A stretch of 64,000 bases of DNA from Sulfurihydrogenibium sp. YO3AOP1 (GTDB lineage: Bacteria > Aquificota > Aquificia > Aquificales > Hydrogenothermaceae): contig NC_010730.1 of assembly GCF_000020325.1 (NCBI RefSeq), positions 1,075,501-1,139,500 of the forward strand, given 5' to 3'. Under the pieces are notes generated by a model. That model did no database searches and was not told where the DNA came from. It saw only the letters and a list, made by a program, of their open reading frames with translations. This document shows positions 45,874 through 53,960 of this stretch, piece by piece (position 1 is the first letter of the stretch; every line of letters begins with the position of its first letter). The position numbers were made by a program, and so were the translations under genes.

Positions 45874-47256
45874 TTGTTTGATAAGATTTCTCAATCTAAA
45901 TGGAAGAATATTGTTTTATTTATAACAGTGTTTGCATTTGTAGCTACGTCTATAGTAGCTATAATTGTTTACAAATTAAGTGGAGAAATTAATGGTGTGG
46001 CAGAAGTAAACGGTAAAGAAATTCCATTTTATGAATTTAATTATGCATACGAAATGACAGCAAGAAATATGCAAATGCAAAATCTTGATATTTCTAATTT
46101 AAAAGACCAAATAAAGAAAGAAGTTGTAAATGATTTGATAGAAAAAGAACTTTTATATCAAGAAGCGGAAAAGGAAGGAATAACAGCAACTTCAGAGCAG
46201 GTAAAAAATGAGATTTTAAAAATTTCTGCATTTCAAGTCAATGGTAAATTTGATAAACAAACATACTTACAAATTATAAACTCTTTTGGGTTAACCCCTG
46301 ATGCTTTTGAAAATATTTTAAGAAAAGAACTATCGGTCAATAACTTGAAAACAATTTTACTGTCTACAATCTATGTTAGTGATGAAGAGATTGAAACCTT
46401 TACTAAAAAACAACTTACAAGAGTGAGCGGTGAAGCTACTATAATAAAACCAAATACTCCAGAAATTACAGAAGAAATGATAAAAAAGTTTTACGAAGAG
46501 CATAAAAAAGATTATTTAGCACAAACAGGGAAAAATATAACAGTTTATAAAATAGATATCCAAAAATTAGGTGATGATAAAGCACAGCAGTTAGCAAAAC
46601 AGCTATTTACGCAAGCAAAAAGTGGAAATTTGCAGTCTGTCCCGGCAGAAGTTGAGAAAGTTTTTGAAGGAGATGTTTTTTCTAACCAAGAAATTCAAAA
46701 CTTACCAAAAGAAATTCAGGAAGATGTGAATTCCTTAAATAAAGACAAAAAAGTTTCATTCACTAAAACACAAAACGAGTATTACATTTCGGTATTTAAT
46801 GGAGAATCTTTAAAATCAATACCTTACGAACAGGTTAAAAATGAAATTAAACAAAAATTAGAAAGAGAGTTATCACAAAAAGCTTTACAAGATATGCAAA
46901 AAACCACTGATATAACACAGCTATTAAAGCAAAATAAAACAGAAAAACAAACTATTTCTGATAACACAATTCAAGAATTGGTTGTCAAATTTGGAATAAA
47001 AAGAGAAGATTTAAATAAACTTGCTAACTTAAAAGTCGGGGAGATATCCAAACCAATCTCGACAGAAAATGGAATTTTAATATTTAAACTAACTGAAATA
47101 AAAGAACCGGATAAATCTCAGGTTGATGAAACGAAAAGAACAATTCTTCCTTTCATAAAATCTCAAAAATTCAACGATGTATATCAAATGTACGTTGATA
47201 GCTTAAAGAAAAAAGCAAAAATAAAAATTAATAAAACAGTATTAGAAAATGGATAA
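45874..47256 (+). CDS. PpiD/SurA-like membrane-anchored periplasmic chaperone
   Basis: 460 residues from a TTG with AGGAGC upstream. One membrane anchor near residues 12-34 (KNIVLFITVFAFVATSIVAI) then a periplasmic SurA-N-type domain (VNGKEIPFYEFNYAYEMTAR, KEVVNDLIEKELLYQEAEKE). A C-terminal segment of parvulin-like pattern includes LANLKVGEISKPISTENGIL and IFKLTEIKEPD. Such proteins assist folding of exported and outer-membrane proteins. It precedes an HD-like gene (8-base overlap) and a secretin, so helping secretin or pilus biogenesis is plausible. Prolyl isomerase activity is uncertain. Confidence 0.82.
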   Translation: MFDKISQSKWKNIVLFITVFAFVATSIVAIIVYKLSGEINGVAEVNGKEIPFYEFNYAYEMTARNMQMQNLDISNLKDQIKKEVVNDLIEKELLYQEAEKEGITATSEQVKNEILKISAFQVNGKFDKQTYLQIINSFGLTPDAFENILRKELSVNNLKTILLSTIYVSDEEIETFTKKQLTRVSGEATIIKPNTPEITEEMIKKFYEEHKKDYLAQTGKNITVYKIDIQKLGDDKAQQLAKQLFTQAKSGNLQSVPAEVEKVFEGDVFSNQEIQNLPKEIQEDVNSLNKDKKVSFTKTQNEYYISVFNGESLKSIPYEQVKNEIKQKLERELSQKALQDMQKTTDITQLLKQNKTEKQTISDNTIQELVVKFGIKREDLNKLANLKVGEISKPISTENGILIFKLTEIKEPDKSQVDETKRTILPFIKSQKFNDVYQMYVDSLKKKAKIKINKTVLENG

Positions 47257-47704
47257 AAGTCCGTACGCATTAGATTTTTTACTTCACCAGTTAGAGCTGA
47301 TAAAAAGTAATATTAGAAAACCCAAATACAAAGAACTAATAAAAGAAATGTTTGAAAACAATAAACTTTATGAAAAGTTTTTAATAGCCAAAGATAAAAA
47401 ATCAAGAAATTATAAACATGGAGTTCTTGAAAGAGTTGCATCAACAGGCTCGTTGGCACTTTGTATTTATGATAATTATCCAACAATAGACATAGATCTA
47501 TTATTATCTGCTATAATTTTATCTGGATTTAGAGATGCAGTAGGAAGACCATTTTTTTACAAAAATGTTAAAGATTATCCAGAAATAGCAGAAATTCTTT
47601 ATAAAAAGAACCGTCAAAAGCCAAAAATAGAGTACTTTTTGTTTGATGAAATAATAAAAATTGACGAAAGAGTTAAAATAAGGGAAAGTAATAAAACTTT
47701 TTAA
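47249..47704 (+). CDS. Hypothetical protein with degenerate HD-like fold
   Basis: 151 residues. The centre (KHGVLERVASTGSLALCIYD, then IDIDLLLSAIILSGFRDAVG) has the spacing of HD phosphohydrolases, with HGxLER and a hydrophobic helix, but the catalytic HD pair is replaced by SGFRD. It is therefore probably inactive as a phosphohydrolase, or not an HD protein at all. No membrane segment. It overlaps the PpiD-like gene by 8 bases and precedes the secretin. I know no function. Confidence 0.6.
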   Translation: MDKSPYALDFLLHQLELIKSNIRKPKYKELIKEMFENNKLYEKFLIAKDKKSRNYKHGVLERVASTGSLALCIYDNYPTIDIDLLLSAIILSGFRDAVGRPFFYKNVKDYPEIAEILYKKNRQKPKIEYFLFDEIIKIDERVKIRESNKTF

Positions 47705-47765
47705 TCTTTAATTAAATTTTGACGAAATGATAATTATTAAAATAATTCGTTTTATGGAGTATAAG

Positions 47766-49574
47766 ATGAGGAAGAAAAAAAAGTTAATTGTAGCATCAAT
47801 GGTAGGCTTAACTATAAGTGTTAATATAGGCTATGCAGAAAGATTATCTGCGGAATTTACAAATGCTAAATTGTCAACAGTTGTTGATGCTTTATCTCAA
47901 ATTTCTAATTTTAATGTTATCTGGGATAAGGATGCTATTGGACAAAAAGATAAATTAGTATCTCTTGCTATAAGAAAACCTATAGAGGCTGAAAATCTTT
48001 TTAATTTAGCTTTGCTTGAAAATGGCCTTATTCCGGTTAAAGAGGGAGGGATTTATAGAATTAAAGTTGCTGATGAGTATTTTGTATCAGTTCCACCAGA
48101 AATAATAAAAGCATTTGGAAAAGATATGTTTGATGGTCTTGTTACACAGGTTAAAAAGTATACATCCCCAGCTGCATCGATAAAAATAGATAATACAACT
48201 TATACAATCATTGTTAAAGATGATAAAGATAATATAAATAGATTGAAGAATGTTATCACTTCTTATTTAGACTCTATTAAGAAACAGTCTGAATATCTTG
48301 CAAAAATTCAAGAAAAAGAAGGTCAATTTATAAAAAAGGAATTTAGTATTTCATATGAAACTTTTAAAACCATTGAAGATAAGATTGCTGAAAACTTAGG
48401 AATGTATGGAAAATATGATTACGATAAATCAAAAGAAAAATTAATTGTTTTTGATACAAAAGAAAATATAACAAAAATATCAAGAATAGTAGGTGAAGCA
48501 ACCCAAGAGAAAATAGAGACAAAATGTTTTTATGCAAGAGGATTAGATCCAGGTGAATTAATAGAAAATATTAAAGAAAAAGAGCTTTCTGAAAATGGGA
48601 CAATAGTATTCAAATCTAAAGAAACAATTCAAACAGGAGGTACTGAAACCAGAGAAATTTCAACAACTGGCCAATCATCTCCAGTTGGTACCACAGCTGG
48701 TATTACAAAATCATCTTCTACACCAGCAACTATAATAACTAATCTTCCTAAAATATGTATTACAGATACACCTAAGGTTATAGAAAAGATTAAATATAAA
48801 TATGCAGATTACCTGCTTGATAGACCTTATCAAATAGCCATAGAAGCAAGAATAGTTCAGGTAAGTACGAGTAATTTAAAAGACTTGGGTATTCAATGGG
48901 GAGGCAGCGCAACTAATATCGATAATAATAATACAAAAATAATTACAGGCGGTGGATCTACAAGTGTAATTAGCGGTGGAAGATATGCAGTTGATTTTCC
49001 TTCAAGTTCCGCAACGTTTCCGGGTGGATTTGCTATTGGTTTTGTTTTTGGAGGATTGCAGAATTTTCTTGATGTAAGATTATCGGCATTGCAAAGTATA
49101 GGAAGGTCTAAAATACTTTCTAAACCACAAATCGTAACAATAGATGGCGAAACAGCAGAAATTTCTCAAGGATACGAGGTTCCATATACAACTGCTGTGG
49201 CAGCTGGCGGTGGTACTGTATCTTCAGTTTCATTTAAAAAAGCTGTATTAAAATTAAATGTGACACCAAGAACTACTGCTGATGGAAATATTATCATGGA
49301 TATAATAATTACTCAGGATATACCAGACTTTAAAAATTTAATTTTAGGTAACCCGCCTATTCAAACAAAAACTGTGACAAGTAAGGTAGTTGCTAAAGAT
49401 GGTTCTGTTATTGCAATCGGGGGAATTTTAGAAAAAACGGAAGATTTAAAAGACAGTGGAGTACCAGGTTTAATGAATATCCCTATCCTTGGATATTTAT
49501 TTAAAGAAAACTACAAACAAGAAAAAACAAATGAACTTTTAATCTTTTTATCACCAAGAATAGTATATGAATAA
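47766..49574 (+). CDS. Type II/IV secretin (PilQ/GspD family)
   Basis: Outer-membrane secretion pore. I chose the ATG at 47766 with GGAG six bases before it, giving 602 residues and a signal peptide (KKKKLIVASMVGLTISVNIG, cleavage near Ala24). The N-terminal segment AEFTNAKLSTVVDALSQIS is the secretin/TonB short domain. A low-complexity Thr/Ser region (STTGQSSPVGTTAGITKSSS) sits in the middle. The C-terminal secretin domain has ARIVQVSTSNLKDLGIQWGG, LSKPQIVTIDGETAEISQG, KLNVTPRTTADGNIIMDI and the final IPILGYLFK and LIFLSPRIV. It is too short for a full PilQ. No pilus genes are visible nearby. A terminator follows. Confidence 0.88.
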   Translation: MRKKKKLIVASMVGLTISVNIGYAERLSAEFTNAKLSTVVDALSQISNFNVIWDKDAIGQKDKLVSLAIRKPIEAENLFNLALLENGLIPVKEGGIYRIKVADEYFVSVPPEIIKAFGKDMFDGLVTQVKKYTSPAASIKIDNTTYTIIVKDDKDNINRLKNVITSYLDSIKKQSEYLAKIQEKEGQFIKKEFSISYETFKTIEDKIAENLGMYGKYDYDKSKEKLIVFDTKENITKISRIVGEATQEKIETKCFYARGLDPGELIENIKEKELSENGTIVFKSKETIQTGGTETREISTTGQSSPVGTTAGITKSSSTPATIITNLPKICITDTPKVIEKIKYKYADYLLDRPYQIAIEARIVQVSTSNLKDLGIQWGGSATNIDNNNTKIITGGGSTSVISGGRYAVDFPSSSATFPGGFAIGFVFGGLQNFLDVRLSALQSIGRSKILSKPQIVTIDGETAEISQGYEVPYTTAVAAGGGTVSSVSFKKAVLKLNVTPRTTADGNIIMDIIITQDIPDFKNLILGNPPIQTKTVTSKVVAKDGSVIAIGGILEKTEDLKDSGVPGLMNIPILGYLFKENYKQEKTNELLIFLSPRIVYE

Positions 49575-49606
49575 TTAACTTTTGCCATTTAAAGAAAATT
49601 TTTTAT

Positions 49607-49631
49607 GGGTGGCTTAAGTGCCACCTTTTTA
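49607..49631 (+). terminator. Rho-independent terminator after the secretin gene
   Basis: Stem GGTGGC/GCCACC with a 6-base loop and five T, 33 bases past the stop. Confidence 0.9.
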
Positions 49632-49871
49632 TTTTTAATAGATCATCCAATGTTATTTTCTTAATAAAAACTCTCTTTAAATTAAAGGTAAACTTTTTGT
49701 TCTATGTTCAAATGATAAAATCAGTAATCATATTATCACTTTAAAGTTAAGTATAAGCTTTGTTTTTTAAAGTATTTCATCAATAGAGTTTATTCTTAAA
49801 CAAAGCAATTTAATTTTTAAAAAATAACTTGGTATAAAATATTAATCAAAATCTCTTAGGAGCCTTTGTAA
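49632..49871. other. AT-rich gap without recognised features
   Basis: About 240 bases of AT-rich sequence with no hairpin modules, open frame or clear promoter. It is one of the few gaps free of the repeat family. Confidence 0.6.
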
Positions 49872-50549
49872 ATGAACAGCTATATTATCAATGAAATGAA
49901 AAAAGAAGAATCTTGGAGGTTATTTAAAATAATTGGAGATTTTATCGATGGATTTGAAGTTATGCCAAATTATCTACCTTCTGTTACTATTTTTGGTTCT
50001 GCAAGGGTAGAGGAAGGAAACAAATACTATGAAGCTGCAAGAGAGTTAGCTTTTAAACTTTCTAAAAAAGGATTTTCGATTGTAACCGGCGGTGGACCGG
50101 GAATTATGGAAGCTGCAAACAGAGGAGCATTTGAAGCAGACGGAAATTCGATCGGTTTAAACATAAAACTTCCAAAAGAGCAAAAACCAAACAAATACCT
50201 TACAGAAATCTTAAATTTTAATTATTTTTTTGCAAGAAAGGTTATGTTAGTAAAGTATGCAACAGCATTTGTCCTATTTCCAGGAGGGTTTGGAACCCTT
50301 GATGAGATAACGGAAACATTAACTTTAATACAAACAAAGAAGCTTAAACCTTTTCCAGTTATACTATACGGAAATGAATATTGGAATGGATTTGTACAAT
50401 GGCTTAACGATGTGGTAGTAAAAGATGGATATATTGATAAAGAAGATACGGAGCTATTCAAACAGATGGATGACATTGATGAAATTGTTGATTATATTGA
50501 CCAGTGGTATATTAAAAATAGTACAAAATTGATAGGAGAAAATGATTAA
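49872..50549 (+). CDS. LOG-family protein (TIGR00730-type)
   Basis: 225 residues. Rossmann-like lysine decarboxylase-like fold with SVTIFGSARVEEGNKYYEAA, the loop VTGGGPGIMEAANRGA and the signature FPGGFGTLDEITETL (PGGxGTxxE). Characterised relatives release nucleobases from nucleoside monophosphates (cytokinin-activating phosphoribohydrolases) or cleave AMP-like substrates. ATG behind AGGAGC. Its stop overlaps the start of the flavin reductase gene by one base (TAATG). Bacterial substrate unknown. Confidence 0.87.
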   Translation: MNSYIINEMKKEESWRLFKIIGDFIDGFEVMPNYLPSVTIFGSARVEEGNKYYEAARELAFKLSKKGFSIVTGGGPGIMEAANRGAFEADGNSIGLNIKLPKEQKPNKYLTEILNFNYFFARKVMLVKYATAFVLFPGGFGTLDEITETLTLIQTKKLKPFPVILYGNEYWNGFVQWLNDVVVKDGYIDKEDTELFKQMDDIDEIVDYIDQWYIKNSTKLIGEND

Positions 50550-51163
50550 TGGAATTTGATGTTAAAAATTTAAACGAAACTCAAATATATAAACTTATGA
50601 TAAGTACTATTGTTCCAAGACCTATTGCTTGGGTTTCCACTGTATCAAAAGATGGAATATTTAATATAGCACCTTTTAGCTTTTATATGGGAATATCTTC
50701 AAGCCCACCTCTTATTGCAATCTCTATTGGGAAAAAAGATGATGACAGAAAAAAAGACACTTGGAAAAACATTGAAGAAGTGGGAGATTTTGTCATAAAC
50801 ATAGTGACCTATGACCTTGTCGAAAGAATGAACATTACCGCATCACCGTTTGATGAAAATATAGATGAATTTAAAGAAGCAAATCTTACACCTATAAAAT
50901 CTGATTTAGTAAATTCCCCGAGAATTGCTGAATCACCTATTAATATAGAATGTAAAAAGTTTATGATTTTAGAAATTGCAGATATGGGACTAATTTTTGG
51001 AGAGATTTTGAAATTTCATATAAAAGACCAGCTACTTAACGAAAAAGGATACGTAGATAATAAAAAGTTAAAAGTAGTTGGAAGACTCGGTGGAGCTGAT
51101 TATTGTTTGGTTGATGAAAGTAATATATTTAATCTTATCAGACCGGATTTAAAAAAGAGGTAA
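50549..51163 (+). CDS. Flavin reductase-like domain protein (DIM6/NTAB family)
   Basis: 204 residues with the FMN-binding split-barrel pattern: STIVPRPIAWVSTVSKDG, NIAPFSFYMGISSSPPLIAI, the KKDTWKNIEEVGDFVINIV segment and GRLGGADYCLVDE near the C terminus. Members bind FMN and reduce flavin or act in redox metabolism; the exact reaction is not clear. It overlaps the LOG gene by one base and lies 3 bases before the Fur-family gene. Confidence 0.85.
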   Translation: MEFDVKNLNETQIYKLMISTIVPRPIAWVSTVSKDGIFNIAPFSFYMGISSSPPLIAISIGKKDDDRKKDTWKNIEEVGDFVINIVTYDLVERMNITASPFDENIDEFKEANLTPIKSDLVNSPRIAESPINIECKKFMILEIADMGLIFGEILKFHIKDQLLNEKGYVDNKKLKVVGRLGGADYCLVDESNIFNLIRPDLKKR

Positions 51164-51166
51164 ATC

Positions 51167-51601
51167 TTGATTAACAAAGAAGAGCTTATAAAAAAGCTAA
51201 AGCTAAAAAATTTTAAACTTACGAAGCAAAGATTAGAAATAATTGATGAGATATTAAATTTTAATGGTCATTTTGAAATAGAAGATTTAGTTTTCAAATC
51301 AAGAGAAAAAAATCTTAAAGTATCACGTTCGACCATCTATAGAACATTAGCCATACTGAAAGATTTGGGATACATTGAAGAAGTAATTAAGCTTAACAAT
51401 AAAACATTTTACGAAGTTGCAAACAAAGAACATCATGATCATTTAATCTGTCTAAGCTGTGGAAAGATTATAGAATTTCACGATGAAAAAATAGAATCTA
51501 TTCAAAATGAAGTATGTAAAAAATACAACTTTAAACCGGTTTATCACAGATTAGAAATCTTTGGAATTTGTGAGGATTGTCAGAAAAAGGAAAAAGTATG
51601 A
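51167..51601 (+). CDS. Fur/PerR-family metal-dependent transcription regulator
   Basis: 144 residues from a TTG with AAGAGG upstream. Winged-helix DNA-binding domain (KLTKQRLEIIDEIL and VSRSTIYRTLAILKDLGYIE), then the dimerisation domain with metal ligands EHHDHLICLSCGKIIEFHDE and the second cysteine pair GICEDCQ. The HHDHLIC motif is typical of Fur and PerR. Regulon unknown; the Fur-type fold could sense iron, peroxide or zinc. It overlaps the downstream glycosylase start by 4 bases (ATGA). Confidence 0.92.
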   Translation: MINKEELIKKLKLKNFKLTKQRLEIIDEILNFNGHFEIEDLVFKSREKNLKVSRSTIYRTLAILKDLGYIEEVIKLNNKTFYEVANKEHHDHLICLSCGKIIEFHDEKIESIQNEVCKKYNFKPVYHRLEIFGICEDCQKKEKV

Positions 51602-52251
51602 TAGATAAAAATTATCTTAAAGTTTTAAAAGAGCTTGGTTTTGAAGAAATTATTTTAGATAAACCCATCTTAAATCAAAAATCAAGTAATCAAATAGATA
51701 AAATAGAAGAGTTAAACAAGATTTATGAAGAGATTAAAGTTTGCACAAAATGTGATTTACATAAAAGTAGAACAAATCCTGTTTTGGGTGAAGGCAATAT
51801 TAATGCTAAAATTATGTTCATCGGAGAAGCTCCCGGAGAGGAAGAAGATAAGCAAGGAAGACCTTTTGTTGGAAGAGCAGGAAAACTACTTACAAAATGC
51901 ATAGAAAATGCAGGGCATATAAGAGAAGAGGTTTATATTGCTAACATCAATAAATGTAGACCACCTAACAATAGAACACCAACCATAGAAGAGCAGGAAG
52001 CTTGCATTCCTTTTTTATTAAGACAGATAGAAATAATCAATCCAAAAGTTTTATGCTTACTTGGAGCTACTGCATACAGAGGAATTTTTAAGAAGGAAGC
52101 AAAAATTACAAAAGAAAGGGGAAGTATATTAGAGTTTATGGGCAAAAAGGTTTATATAACATACCATCCGGCTTATGTTCTTAGAAATCCAAAGGAAGAA
52201 GAAACTTTCTGTCAAGATATAAAAAATGTTTTTAAATTAGCGGGAGAATAA
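51598..52251 (+). CDS. Family 4 uracil-DNA glycosylase (iron-sulfur type)
   Basis: Removes uracil from DNA, important in thermophiles where cytosine deaminates quickly. 217 residues; the ATG at 51598 overlaps the fur stop by 4 bases and has AAAGGAAA upstream. The 4Fe-4S ligands are Cys49 and Cys52 ([11 protein letters not shown]), Cys120 (NKCRPPNNR) and Cys136 (EACIPF), with family spacing. Active-site [20 protein letters not shown] and the C-terminal [11 protein letters not shown] are intact. The rRNA methyltransferase gene follows immediately. Confidence 0.95.
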   Translation: MIDKNYLKVLKELGFEEIILDKPILNQKSSNQIDKIEELNKIYEEIKVCTKCDLHKSRTNPVLGEGNINAKIMFIGEAPGEEEDKQGRPFVGRAGKLLTKCIENAGHIREEVYIANINKCRPPNNRTPTIEEQEACIPFLLRQIEIINPKVLCLLGATAYRGIFKKEAKITKERGSILEFMGKKVYITYHPAYVLRNPKEEETFCQDIKNVFKLAGE

Positions 52252-52252
52252 T

Positions 52253-53419
52253 TTGACATATAAAAAGGTGGAAATAACAAAAGAAGGTTATGAAAAAATA
52301 CTATCTAAAAATCCTTTGATATACAACAAAGAAATCAAAAAAATACCAAAAGAGATTACGCCCGGAGAATTAGTAAAGGTTTATTTTAAAAACACTTTCT
52401 GCGGAGTTGGATACATAAATCCAAAGAGCAAGATAACTATAAGAATTTTATCCTTTGAAGATGTTCAAGTAAATGAAGATTTTATAAAAGAAAAGATTGA
52501 AAAAGCTTTTGATAAAAGAAAAGAGCTGTTAAAAATAACAAATGCGATTAGATTAATTCATGCAGAAGCAGATGGATTGCCCGGCTTGATAGTTGATTAT
52601 TATGATGGTTATTTATCATTGCAGATTAATACATACGGAATGGAAAGGTTAAGAGAAAATATTCTAAAGTCTTTGATTGATATAATTAAGCCTAAAGGAA
52701 TAATAGAAAAGTCTGATGAAAAAGCAAGAGAAAAAGAAGGTCTGCAAACGGAAAAGAAAGTACTTTTTGGAGAAGTACTAGAAAAGATTTTGATTTTTGA
52801 GTATGATGTTAAATTTTTAGTTTCTTTACAAGAAAGTCAAAAAACAGGTTTTTATTTAGACCAAAGAGCTAACAGAAAGTTAACTTCTGAATATGTAAAA
52901 GAAGGATTTAAAGTATTAGACTTATTTTGTAATGCAGGAGGATTTGGGATTCATGGTGGTAAAAAAGGAGCTGAATTTATAAAATTTGTAGATATTTCAA
53001 GCTTTGCTTTATCACAAGTCGAAGAAAACGCAAGGTTAAACAATTTAAAGAATTACGAGATAGTAAAAGATGATGTGTTTGATTTTTTAAAGAAAGAAAA
53101 AGATAAATATGATTTGATAATCCTTGACCCACCGCCTTTTGCAAAGAGTAAAAATGAAAAACATGATGCACTTAGAGGTTTTAAATATTTAATCTTAAAC
53201 AGCTTAAAACTGTTAAATCAAAATGGATATCTTGCCATTTTCTCTTGTTCACAAAATATTACATTAGAAGATTTGATAAACACTACATACGACAGTTTAA
53301 AAGATACTAAAAATATGGCAGAATTTGCTTTGTTCTTTACTCAAGACAAAGACCATCCATACATCTTAAACATTCCAACATCTTTTTATTTGAAAGGTTT
53401 GATGATTAGAAAGGTGTAA
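52253..53419 (+). CDS. Class I SAM-dependent rRNA methyltransferase (RlmI-like)
   Basis: 388 residues from a TTG. The N-terminal PUA-like domain (ISKNPLIY-type start, ELVKVYFKNTFCGVGYINP), a central EEHGLSF-type domain (HAEADGLPGLIVDYYDGY) and a C-terminal Rossmann methyltransferase with LDLFCNAGGFGIHGGKKGA and the catalytic-type DLIILDPPPFAKSK. This architecture matches RlmI/YwbD 23S rRNA m5C1962 methyltransferases. It lies 1 base after the glycosylase stop, last gene of the run. Target base inferred from family. Confidence 0.9.
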   Translation: MTYKKVEITKEGYEKILSKNPLIYNKEIKKIPKEITPGELVKVYFKNTFCGVGYINPKSKITIRILSFEDVQVNEDFIKEKIEKAFDKRKELLKITNAIRLIHAEADGLPGLIVDYYDGYLSLQINTYGMERLRENILKSLIDIIKPKGIIEKSDEKAREKEGLQTEKKVLFGEVLEKILIFEYDVKFLVSLQESQKTGFYLDQRANRKLTSEYVKEGFKVLDLFCNAGGFGIHGGKKGAEFIKFVDISSFALSQVEENARLNNLKNYEIVKDDVFDFLKKEKDKYDLIILDPPPFAKSKNEKHDALRGFKYLILNSLKLLNQNGYLAIFSCSQNITLEDLINTTYDSLKDTKNMAEFALFFTQDKDHPYILNIPTSFYLKGLMIRKV

Positions 53420-53960
53420 GAAATTGAAAAGTAAAATAGTAATTGTAATTATAATGCTTACAAAAATCAATATCGTCATTCTGTTGCCTACGAAGAATCT
53501 ACTGTTTTTCTTTTCAAATTAAAAAATCAAAAAAGGAGATCCTTCGGACTTATGTCCTCAGGATGACACGGAAAGGTAAACTTACGAGAATTTTGGAACA
53601 CTCTTACATCGTTATTCTGCAGCCTACTAAGAATCTTATTTTTGCCCCCTTCCTTTCAAATAATAACAAAAAATGATACTTTAGCCTTCGGCTTCAGGAT
53701 GATAGCTAAAGATTGATTGATAAGCATTGGAGTAAGGATAACCCTCCTTATTCGTCATTTTGAAGTTATGCGAAAAATCTCATACTTTGCACCTCTACAG
53801 TATCATTTTCTGAGCAAAGCAAAGAATTTTCGTTCTTATTGCCTCTCACTTACTCACCTTATTAAATTAAATCTTATAAACAGCCTCTAATTCTATCAAA
53901 AACAGACTTAAACAAATGATATAATAATATTTTTAAAATTTTGCCGGAGGTGTCTCAAAA
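53420..53960. repeat. Large cluster of hairpin modules before ileS
   Basis: Six modules: B 53474-53500, A 53535-53567 (GGACTTATGTCC), type-2 right end 53588-53604 (AATTTTGGAACACTC), B variant 53611-53637, a decayed A 53672-53706, B-like 53753-53782, and B-like 53800-53832. The last 120 bases hold the AT-rich ileS upstream region with TATAAT-like sequence near 53921. Confidence 0.75.
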
